Assembly: GCA_027475525.1 (NCBI GenBank)
Contig: JAMWFC010000037.1
Coordinates: 1,369,419-1,433,418 of the forward strand
DNA: 64,000 nt
Source: Macrolepiota albuminosa
Lineage: Eukaryota; Basidiomycota; Agaricomycetes; Agaricales; Agaricaceae
Reading direction: 5' to 3'
This document shows positions 52,129-62,325 of this stretch, piece by piece. A program made the position numbers and the translations under genes. The notes below the pieces were generated by a model. That model made no database searches. It was not told the origin of the DNA and worked only from the letters and a program-made list of their open reading frames with translations. The first letter of the stretch is position 1, and the number at the start of each line of letters is the position of its first letter.

Positions 52129-54450
52129 TCAGAAACTGTCAAAACTGACTAAGCACATCATTCCCACAAAATGGTTGTCCCATATTATATAGATAGGTGA
52201 AAGATTGTCCTCATTGAGAAGATCCATGAGTGAAGGTGCTGAATATTGTTGGCTGATTCTGAGGTCTGGTGTAGTGCTAGTCGGCTTAATTTTTGGGACA
52301 TAAACATGAGCTTGATGGTTATACTTTTCTTCATAAAATCCATTGGTAAAAAAATCATGGAGTTTTATGCATTCAATCAGAGTCTCAGGACTCATAAAGC
52401 TTTGTCAAGCTGCATTGAACCATCCTAGATGGGATGTTGTTCTTTCAAGGTACAACATAAATTTTAGCAACAGTATAACAATTTGAACATACTGCTAGCT
52501 GGTCAGCACTAAAGTTGTTTCTGAGAGCTTTCCAGTAGATGAGAGGTGAGGTAGATATATTCCATGGGTGAGTGCAAAATGGTTCTTGATTGTAGGCCTA
52601 GTGCTGAATTTGCTGAACTAGCACTGTGGATTCTTTCTTACCACCTGTATCAAGTCTGCTGTTCTCCTTTTAGAATTGCAAGTGCTGCTCTCAAGAAGTG
52701 CTTGTAAACCAGAGGGTAATTTTGTTTTTCAAGTATTTTATCATCAAGGAGTGGTGGCATTATGAGTTGAATACCTCCATTATGATGGAACACTGAAATT
52801 ACAAGTATCAAAAAGAAATCTACAGTTAAAGTATCTTTTTAACATATCTGGGTGGAGCCAATAAGCAAGAAAAAAGACTTCATGTGAAGACTCAGTGATC
52901 ATTTGATCAAAGCAATGATTATAAATTTTGATAATTTTTTCACAATGTTGAATTAAACCACATTATGGATTATCAAGAAGCTTTTTGAGATGCCAGGCAA
53001 TACACATCCATGCATAAAAGACATCTGCACAAGTAATTGTTTGGCCCTCAAGTGTCAAAATAGCATTAGCACCAGGGGCAAGAACTTGGATAAAAGATGA
53101 AAGCTGGCTCATAAAGCTATAGTGAGCCAAATCTGCTGGATCAAGGTATGGCTTGAGTTTCTGAGTCTATACAAAACAGCTGTGAATATTAAAAGTCTGG
53201 CAAGTAAGACATTGAATCTTACTGCTTTTGTTTCAAATACAAGTGTCTTCTTCATAAAACAAGCCTGAATTGCAGGCATGCATGTCTGTATAGCTTTGGC
53301 TTGAAGATACAATGTTGAGAACCGTGTTTCTGAAGATGATTTAATTCCTTCAGAAATAGCAAGGTTTGAACGCTCTATTGCTAGTTGAAATGTTCCATAT
53401 TTTGACTTTTCAAAGTAATTTGAGATGCTGGAAACCGTTGTTAGAAGCTAGATATATAATTTTAGTGAGGACAAAGTTTAATATGTTAACTAGTATATGG
53501 CACTTACTGATTTAAAAAGTTTACCAATGTCCTTGAGCATAAGATTTAAATTGTGACATGGGTTATAAATATTCAAGATCCATGGATAGTTGCGATGAAC
53601 AATTAACTTGGATAGCCAAACATTAGATCCTCCATCTCCCACAATGGCACTATATTGCTTTGGATCACCAAGCAAGATCTGACTGAAATCAGTATTTATA
53701 TCATTTATTTGATGATAGACCTCTCACTTGGTTTAGCACAACCCATAATGCTTCTCTGGTGACTGAGATACCCTTAAAAACATGACCTTCCACAAAGAAA
53801 GAGCATCACTTTGGTGTGGTGATATGAAATGTATAAACTTCATCTTTAGCACGAGTACTCCATCCATCAAGTGATAATGTAAGGTGTTGCTTTTCCTGTA
53901 AAAATTCTGCAAGCTTTGCAGAAAATGCAGCCATTTCTTGAGCAAGATGCCTTGTGAAGAATGCAGACTGATCTGGAACAATGTAGTTCATAGCAAGTGC
54001 ATTTAAGAGATCTCAAAAAAAACAGCTGTCCAGAACAGTAAAGAGAATGGCACAGCAAATAAAGAACTTGAAAAGAAGGAGATTGATACGAGCCTGTTGC
54101 TTGGTGCTGATTTTTGTCATGTTGAAGTGCTCCAACAAAGTTCCATCTCATTGTTTCTCAACACCTCCCTTTACCTTTGGCAAACTTTGAGTGTTGCCAG
54201 TCTCAAGAGCGACACTGTTTGATTGACAGATTAATCCATCCTGAGCATGCTTATAAAGTGTTGGCCAATAGTCCCAAAGGCTCTATTATGCAAATTGATT
54301 AGGCTATGCTGGATTGGCCACTAATATCTTACTTTACCTGACACTTCAACCTTGCATGCTCAAGAATTTGCTTTCAATCCCTTCCTACAGTTTGCTTGTC
54401 ACACGTGATGCAGAAGACCACTGTTGTGTCATTGCCTTTTCCATTTTTTT
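52129..54450 (-). pseudogene. hAT transposase, decayed
   Basis: The minus strand carries, in N- to C-terminal order but different frames, a CxxC-bearing N-terminal piece (VFCITCDKQTVG, about 54430-54390), LSLDGWSTRAKDEVYTFHI (about 53885-53820), AIVGDGGSNVWLSKLIV with NPCHNLNLMLKDIGKLF (about 53660-53500), SSETRFSTLYLQAKAIQTC (about 53345-53275), and a C-terminal stretch to 52129. The middle blocks are the DUF659/RNase H-like core of hAT transposases and hold the first catalytic Asp region (LDGWS). Frameshifts and stops separate them and I could not make a continuous model even allowing introns, so this is probably non-functional. The intact enzyme would cut at the TIRs and generate the 8-bp duplications. 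Confidence 0.8.
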
Positions 54451-54599
54451 CCTTAAATTCAAGCACTAAATCATCAAGAAGATCGATATGGTTTTGATCT
54501 GGACCAGTCTTTGGAGCTGACACCACTCTGTTCATGTCTTCAAATGCAATTTTTCTTTCTCAGTGTAAGGGCAACCTCTAGAGGCTGTGGCTCAGTCAC

Positions 54600-54753
54600 A
54601 CAGCTGGCAGAGGGAGATCCAAAGTGTATTAGAGTATGTACTGACAATATCATAATAACTACTCACCTGGCAGAGAACAGCTGGCAGAGGGAGATCCAAA
54701 GTGTATTAGAGTATGTACTGACAATATCATAATAACTACTCACCTGGCAGAGA
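54600..54753. repeat. 77-bp perfect tandem duplication (12)
   Basis: Bases 54600-54676 are repeated at 54677-54753, inside the hAT element. Confidence 0.97.
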
Positions 54754-55156
54754 GAGATCTAAAGAGAACAAGTCTAGGGATTCATTATGCCAGGTTGGAT
54801 GCTTCTGGGGCTTCTGGAGTGTGGGAAACAACTGTACAGTACAACAAAACCTTAAAAACTCAAAAATTAACTAACCAAACAGCTGTGCAAACAAGGCAGG
54901 AAAACTCCGGACTTTAGAAGTCAGAAAGGCAAACTCCAATATAAGCAGTCTGGAAGCGGTGCTGAAGGGCCCACACTTGTCTGAATGGTAGCTAAAGAAC
55001 CAGAGCACCTCAAGGGCTGAGAGTAGTATTAATAGATAGTGTTGAAAGAATAGAAACAGTAAAATGAAATAATGTCAGAAGAAGTAAGGGAATAAATGAA
55101 GGGAGAGTGAAGAGATAAGGAGTGAGAAAAGGAAGAAATGAGGAGTCCCCTGACAC

Positions 55157-55519
55157 TCAGGGCATAGCCTCACGCAGCTCATAACCTGAGAGCCTCTCAG
55201 TTAAAGAAGGAGCTGATGGAGTCACTTCCTTGATTTCATTGTCGGATAATGGAGGCTGACATGTCGCATTAATGATCAGTGGACCTATACAACCAAACAA
55301 GCTTACCCAAGACCATGGTACATTTTCTCCTTCATCACAACGTTGCCAAACATCACACAATCTGTCTATATATGCAATTCAGTCCTTTTTCTCCATACTA
55401 TTTGGATCTTGGATTGTGTTTTCGACAAGCTCAAGAAGATGAACCAGTTCTGCCAAGCCTGTTTTGAGAAATTGATAATGCGCATTTAGAAGCTTCTTCT
55501 GTTGTTCAGTGGTGAGCAT
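55157..55519 (-). pseudogene. Second ORF in hAT, one in-frame stop
   Basis: From an ATG at 55519 the minus strand reads 120 codons to TGA at 55159-55157, with a single TGA inside after DPNSMEKKD. The first half is helical (LTTEQQKKLLNAHYQFLK, then AELVHLLELVENTIQ). The second has DRLCDVWQRCDEGENVPWSW and ends SGYELREAMP. The near-intact frame in an element whose transposase is more broken suggests a real protein in the recent past: either a passenger ORF or an N-terminal exon of the transposase gene. I do not recognise it. Confidence 0.5.
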
Positions 55520-55697
55520 TGCCTGAGTTAAAGATAGTGCCAGAGCCTAGAAAGGGTCCTGAAATGACTTAGCCTTTGCAAAGCACTAAATCCTAACTTT
55601 CTACCAATTTTTTTACATAAATCACATGATGTATTAACACCTCCATTGAGAGAATTGTTAAAAACATGTGAGAAATACCAATGTTTTTAACACCGGC

Positions 55698-55715
55698 ATT
55701 TTCAACCCAGCCCTA
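55698..55715 (-). repeat. Right terminal inverted repeat of hAT
   Basis: 18 bp, exact reverse complement of 49286-49303, next to the target duplication at 55716-55723. Confidence 0.95.
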
Positions 55716-55723
55716 GTGTGAAT

Positions 55724-56671
55724 GTAACGTTTTGCCTAAAATGGAACACATCAGAATTGCACTTGACGAACCAGTTGGACTACCTGTCCCATTAGAACAA
55801 ACAGTGTTACTATACTGTGACCCATTACGCAGAGTGGACAAGGCTCTGGTACTGCCAGTCATTTTCCATAGTGGGAACCCAAACTGCTACAGTGAAAGAG
55901 TTATCCAAAACGGAAACAACCCTTTTGACAGGAAGGAAATAATAGATCAAAGCCATAAACGACAAACTCTCCTAAGACATGGAGCTAACCAAGCCGAAGT
56001 ATGGAAAGAAAGCTACTTCAAAGAGAAAAGCCATAAGCATATGGTCTGGGATACTCAAAGACAAAAACCTCTTCCCAAACGACTGGTTGAAGGAATCTGG
56101 AGTTTTAGGGGGTATTGGCACTAATTCTGGTTCAGAGAGGGAAGGAGAAGAAATAGGATGAAATGGTGAGGTCGAGCCGAACTAAATGAAGATAACTAGA
56201 GCCCACACACAGTACATAAATGCATTTCCTTGGGGTGACAAGAGCGATCTAAATACAAGGCCACAGCCTCGTGACAATCGAGGGATGGGAGGAGGCATCA
56301 GTGATGCCGGGCTCCAATCTACACCAAACGCTACACCAAAAAAAAAGAATGCATCATCATAATCATATTAGTTAAGCAAAACTAAGGGAAGTGCACAATC
56401 AAAGAGCTAGGTGTCTAGGTGTTACTTCTAGAGGTTTATGCATTCTTTTCAGTGCTGGAACCTTGGAATGCGCTGTTACAATTTTATATGGTGCAGAATA
56501 TCTTACATGCAATAGCCAGTCATGCACCAGTGTTGCAGAGTCTCAGAGATATCAAGAACTTGAGGTTGACTGGATAGTTAGATGATATGGGATTTGCAGG
56601 TTTGGAAATGTAATGAAAGACATAGCAGAGTATGCGATATTACTAGCCAGAGCTGAATACAGTGAAAGCAA
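55724..56671 (+). other. Spacer between hAT and LINE, uncertain ORF
   Basis: A plus-strand frame 55732-56124 (130 codons; MEHIRIALDEPVGLPVPL near the start) is the longest open stretch but has no recognised domain. The rest shows nothing identifiable. The hAT insertion point lies 8 bases before this frame. Confidence 0.3.
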
Positions 56672-56690
56672 TTTTTTTTTTTTTTTTTTT
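56672..56690 (-). repeat. Poly(A) tail of the LINE
   Basis: Nineteen consecutive T on the plus strand mark the 3' end of the minus-strand LINE. Confidence 0.8.
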
Positions 56691-57118
56691 GGTGGTTCTA
56701 TGGGTAACTAGACATATCTACATATTGTTAGCTTCTAGTCACCAGAAAAGGGATTGTTTTATGTCATTTTTGTTCTTAGTTTATGTTGGAGTTGTCGGCC
56801 TACCTAAGGAAAATGCAAGTTACGCACTGTGTGTGGGACTCAGGTACATGTTAGCTATCTGTTCTGTCCTGGTGGACAGTCTGTCTCCATACTCACTAAA
56901 ACTCTTCTCACCGACATCCATGCTTTATGGGTTTGCTGGTGCTCCTGTATCAGCGTATACCAGGTTTTAGCAACTAGTATCTTGTCTGTGGCTCTCTTTC
57001 CGTACCTTCCCTCATTTGAGGCTAGGCAGTCTAGCTTAATTTTTTTTTCGAGGATGTTTTGCCACTTTCTGATAACCTCTGTCTTTGTTCTCTCAGGGTC
57101 TGATTTTCTTCTTATTCA

Positions 57119-60100
57119 CTAGTCACACCTGATTTTCCATATCAGTCTAGCGGATTCTGAAATGACAATTTGGTACATCCTGCTTCCTGCTTCTGTCACA
57201 CTCCCATTCAAGTGTTTGAGTTTTGCTAGACTGCATCCCAGTATTAGTCCCAGGCTCAGGTCTGTCCATTGGAGGCCTCTGTGCTTGCAGAGCCTCCTTG
57301 TGAGTTCCCATATGGTTTCCTGGCCGGTTGCCTTGTATTCCGTCAGGATATGATTCATATTCTCCATGGTATCACATATGTGGCACTTACTACACATCTT
57401 GTAGTGCAGTATCTTCTCCCAGTATTCACCAATTTTGAAAGCGTTGTGCATTGCTTTCCATAGGAAAGCTCTGGTCTCCTTAGTGATTGCTTTGTTTTTC
57501 AGTGATCTCCAAAGATTTACGTCTGATGGTGGGTTGCCGTTATTCTCTTTGAGTGCCCATCTGGCTATATCCAGGTTTATTAGGGTTCCTCTTCTCACTG
57601 AAGATGGCTTTCTTTCAATTATGCCTCAATATAGTAGGGCCTGCAAGGTGGTGGACAGTTGCATCCCCAATGTGTAGAAGCCTTTTGCAGGGGTTGTGTC
57701 TACTTGGGGTTTATTTGGTGATTCAGCCCCTCTTTTGGCCAGTTTGTCAGCCTTCTTGTTTTTCTCAATTCTGCTGTGGCCCTCAACCTTTGTTAGGATA
57801 GTCTAGCCCAGTCTTCTTCTTAGGTGTAATGCAGTGGCTCTTAATATTTCCTTATTCTCCACTTCTATCCAGCCTGTGTCTTTGTAGTGTTTCAGGGATT
57901 TGGTCAGCCCATCTATGGTTATTTTTGAATCACTCATTATCTCCAGGTGGTCTTTTGGGTTTGCATTTTTTGCAACAAAGAGTATTGCCAGGGCTTTGCT
58001 GGAGTTGTTTGATTGGCATAAGTGTTCAGGTACCTTTATTGCTGCGTTTCTGGGGTCTTCATCTCTATATCAGATCCCCACTCCAGCTTGGGCATTGTCA
58101 CAGCCGTTGTTTAGACAGGAGCTGTCCATATAAACCTGTACAATTTGGGGTGCTCCATTGTCTGGGGTCTCATTGGTTCCGCTATTGGTTGAGGTTATGT
58201 TTGTGGGTCTCACATTGGTTTGTGCTTTGTTTGCAAAAATTCTAAAATAGTCTCTCAGGGATTTCTCGGTCAGCAGTCTTTTGTCAAAGAGGACAGAGTC
58301 TTTGTTTTTTAAGGTGTTCTTAAACTCATCAGAGATCAACATTTGGTTAATATCAGTGAGATTTAGGGAGTTCCAATCGTTGTCCAGTCTCTTCAGGAGT
58401 TTTCTCACACTTAATCCCCACTTGTGCGGGTTTTTGCAGCTGCTTTCTCTAAGTTTTTGCACTGAGTGTACTTGCAGTTCCATCTTGGCTTATGGTGTGT
58501 GTTTAGGGTGCTATTGGTGCATTTTATGAGGTCTAACAGATCTCCCACCATTCTTATTTTGTGGTTTTCCTTCTGGCACTTTGCCGCTGCTGTGTTGAAG
58601 TCTACATTTTTCATCCCCACTATGCCGGTGTGGTACCATATAGGCATTTCAAGCCTAGGTCCAGGTGCTATGTTGGTGGGTGGGATAAGTAATTTGTACT
58701 TTTTTGTCATCTTGATCATTTCTCATAGTGACCTTGAGAGGCCTCCCTCGCTATCTTGGGTGTTCATAGTAAGTGTCTGGAGGAAGATGTTCTCATAGAT
58801 CTGGTTGTCTTGGGCTTTCCATCTCTTGTTTAGGCTCATATAGATTAGGGAGTCAGCAATTTTTGCCTATGTGGGGCGTGTTTCACCTAGGTCAAGGAAT
58901 CTTTTTGTCTTCATTAGTTCAATGGCTTTGTTGCATGCCTTAATGTCTAGCAGTTTCTTTCCTCCTTCCTTGATGGGTTTTACTAGAGTGTCCATGCCTA
59001 CTGTTGGGTGGGTGGTTCCTCCCCATATGAAACTTCTTATCATTTGTGTCAGTCTTAGTTCTATTTCGTGTAGCATGCCTTGAACACAAGTTTTGTATTG
59101 AGTCCTGCCACCTACAACCATCCCAATTATCAGGCAGCAACCGTTAATTGTGGGGTGGCCTTTCTACCTTTCCAGGTCTTTTGCAATTTTTCCAGCATTG
59201 ATGCTCATACGCTGGAGTTGTTGACATTGTTTCCTATGTAGGAGCCTAGAAGTCGTGTGGCTTCACCATTGTGTGTGATTTTAATATTGTCTGGGACCCT
59301 TCATTGTAGTCCCTTTATTTTTCTGGTTTCTATTAGGTTCTTTCTAAAGTTCCTGCTGCCCATGGGTACAATTGTGGTTTTGGGGTCATTAAATTTACCT
59401 CCTGATACTGCGCACCAGTTTTTCAGGATAGCTTGGAGTTCTTTAAGGTTATCATTCTCAGATAAGTATATGGTCGTGTTGTCGGCAAAGAGTTTAGCTA
59501 TCAGCCTTTCAGTCTCTTTGTCTATTCTTATTCCTTCAAGTTGGGAGTCTCTCAGCATTTGGGCTAGTGACTCAATCACCAGGTTAAACATAAGGCAGGA
59601 CATTGGGTCTCCCTGCCTTACTCCTTGTCTGACTTTGTATGGGGTACTTTTTTCCCCATTTATAATGACTATTGTCTCAGCATTTTGGTACAGGGCTTTA
59701 ACTATGTTCACAAAATGTTTGGGGAAATCAAACTTTTTTAGAGTTGTCTATAAGAACTTGTGCCATTCTCTGTCATAGGCTTTTTCTTGGTCGAGGCACA
59801 CAATCATGCCGTTTACTTCTGTTTTCTCTCCCCAAGCAAGAATCAGGTTTGCAAGCTCTGTTTAGTCTTTGATTCTTCAGCCTGTGAAGCCTGTGTTGTG
59901 CACTATTCCATGCTTCTCTATATCGCTGTAAAGTATGGTCATGTAATCTGATATGTTAAAGGTGCTTTCATTCTCTGCCATATGCTCATTTATCTCATCT
60001 TCACTTTTTTTCTTAGGGTGTAGGAGGTCTTTTCATACCTCCTGTGGTATGCCATCTGGCCCTGCCACTTTTCCATTTGGCAAGTTTTCCATGGCCTTTC

Positions 60101-61690
60101 TTACTTTGTTCTTGGTTATGTTTGAGGCAAGGAGGTCACAGTGTTCCTTGGTCAGCCTTACTTTTACATGGTTTAGGATAGTGTCGGTGTTTCTTTAATA
60201 TTCTCATGTATCAACAATTGGGTCTTTGTCTTGCAGGTCATTGTGAAATCTCCTCATTATATTTGCCATAATATCTGACTTTCTTGCCAGTGGTTTGTTT
60301 GGCCTGTTTTCATCTCGAAGTGCCACTATGACATCTCGCTGTGTTATCTCTTTGTTTGTGCCTATCCATGTTCTACGTAGTACCTTCCCTTCTAAATGGA
60401 ATTTTGCCTTGGTATTGTCTCGCATTCTCAGCATTTTTAATCTTTTCAGCGTTTTTATTCTTTCGTCAATGATGGCTATTTCCGTGCCTTTGTATGCCTC
60501 TTCCTCTTTGTTGTTGTTTAGTATATTCTGTCTATCTTGCTCCAGGTTTACTATGGTTTTGTCAATTTTTGCTGTGATGCATTTTGCATGCTGTTTTGTT
60601 ATATTTATGATGTCCTCCTTCAGCTTTTTGTGAACGGTCTGGGGGTTGTTCTCAGGCATTCTCTGCATTGTGGATTCTTGCGCTATTTTATAGTATTGTT
60701 CGGCAAGCTCACTCAATTTTATTTTCAGTGGTTTGTGTTCAAGAAGGAAAGCCAGCATGGCATATCTGCCAGTCCCTTAGTGTGGCTGCTATGAGTTTAC
60801 CATATTCATATAGGCCATGAAGTGGTCAGTCTGTAGTCCTGTTCTTACGATTTTCCAGTTGTGTGTGAACTCATGGAGGCTGTTTCATATGTAGATATGG
60901 TCTATTCTTGAGTGTAAGGTTCTGCCTTCTGTTCAGAAAGTGAAATCAATGTTGGCTGGGTTTTCTTTCCTCCACCCATCAACCAAGTTGAGGTGGGTTT
61001 TCAGGTTGAATAAGGCGTTTGCTGCCCTTGTTTGATCTTGATATGGGGGTAGCCTACTGTCTTTAACTATGTTAAAATCCCCGACCATACATGTAGGTTT
61101 TTCCCATTTTTCCTTTCTCCAGCAGTCTTCTATTTGTTCCCAGAACTCTTTGTTTCTGTTGGGTTGGTTGGGTGCATAGACGGCTAGGCATGTAACCGTT
61201 GTCTCCTGACTCCATGGGATATCTACAATCATTGCTCTCCCTCTGATGATTGTTTCCATGCTTGCTTCTCTCCATTTGGTGGTCCTTTTGTTTAGGATTA
61301 CAGCTACTCCCATTTTGTTTGGAGAAGATTTGTCTAGTGTAGACATGAAGTATAGTTTTTTTCGTATCTGTTGTTTAGCCTCTTTCTATTTTCCTCTGTC
61401 AGGTGAGGTTTCTGAATAGCCAGGATGTCTATCTTTTTTGTCGTTATGAGGTTACTAATTTCTCCTCATTTATGTTCAGTAGAGCTTGATCCCACTCCTT
61501 TTATGTTCAGCATTGCAATTTTCAAGGCTTCCTTATATGGTGGCTTCCAAGTCTTTTTCTCGTTTTGTCTTGCAGTGTGGTTTTTGCTTTGGGACGTCAT
61601 TTCTGCTTCTCTATACAGCGATATAGGATTTATTGTTTGTGATATGGGGTTTACACCTGGGTCTGAGCATTGCGTGTATATGTATATCAT
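57119..61690 (-). pseudogene. LINE ORF2: endonuclease, reverse transcriptase, RNase H (broken)
   Basis: In sense order: AP endonuclease from LKIAMLNIKGVGS (about 61535), then LAIQKPHLTEE (about 61420-61390) where relatives have a catalytic Glu (QETHL), then TCMVGDFNIVKDS (about 61095-61060); a helical linker (60758-60204); RT with LDQEKAYDREW (about 59800) and VRQGVRQGDPMSCLMFN (about 59635-59590), then LFADNTTIYL (about 59490-59460) where F/YADD is usual; RNase H with QVYMDSSCLNNG (about 58140-58105) and IMSDSKITIDGL (about 57945-57910); and a C-terminal CSKCHICDTMENMNHIL Cys/His motif (about 57400-57345). Stops and frameshifts separate these parts. Two catalytic carboxylates are replaced, so the enzyme would be inactive even without the frame breaks. 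Confidence 0.85.
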
Positions 61691-61985
61691 TTCTCTCTGG
61701 TGTTGTGTGTAATCCAGTATTGTCCCCTCTGATTGTCAGGGGTCAGATGGCTCTAGTGCATTGTCCATGGTACTTTTTACCACTGATATGGGGTTTACAC
61801 CTGGGTCTGAGCATTGCATGTATATGTATGTTGTTTCTCTCTGGTGTTGTGTGTGACCCAGTATCGTCCTGTCTGTGGGTTCTTGTGGGGATTTGCTCTG
61901 ATCCAGCCCCATTTCTCAGAGTCCCTCTGATTGTCGGAGGTCAGATGTCTCTAGTGCATTGTCCGTGGTACTTTTTACCACTTCA
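61641..61985. repeat. Diverged direct repeat between LINE ORF1 and ORF2
   Basis: A block starting gatatggggtttacacctgg occurs at 61641 and again at 61785 (offset 144). A following block (ccctctgattgtc... tactttttaccact) also occurs twice, near 61727 and 61923. The copies differ at several positions, so they are old and real rather than assembly-made. Confidence 0.8.
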
Positions 61986-62325
61986 GCTCTTTTGGCCGGT
62001 GCCTGTTGTCGGCGCCCACCTCCGTGATCCTGGCATGGGTCCTCAGAGAGATGGGCGGTGGCCTGGCCATGCTCCCTTCTCCCCACCAGGAAGCCATTAC
62101 CGTAAACCTGTTGTAAATCACCTGTGTTAGTTCTGTTAGTCAATTCATTGTTTGTACCTGTCATGTTGTTACTGTGTTGTTTGGGTTTCCTCCAGGGGAA
62201 GAGGATGGGGGGGTTGTGGGCTATGCTGTTTGGGGTTCATATCACCCTACATGTTACTTGTTGTGAAAATAGGCTACTATTTCAGGTTGTGGATACGTAT
62301 ATATTTTATGTATGTGTGTCATGAT

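Larger units (their letters stand above)
49278..55723 (-). mobile_element. hAT DNA transposon with 8-bp target duplication
   Basis: The element is 49286-55715 (6430 bp). It has perfect 18-bp terminal inverted repeats, TAGGGCTGGGTTGAAAAT at 49286-49303 and its reverse complement at 55698-55715, and is flanked by the 8-bp direct duplication gtgtgaat (49278-49285 and 55716-55723). An 8-bp duplication and a YAGGG-type terminus are diagnostic of the hAT superfamily, and the inside encodes a hAT transposase on the minus strand. The ends are intact, so the copy could still be moved by a transposase supplied elsewhere. The left third is not coding but a hairpin and satellite composite. Confidence 0.93.
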
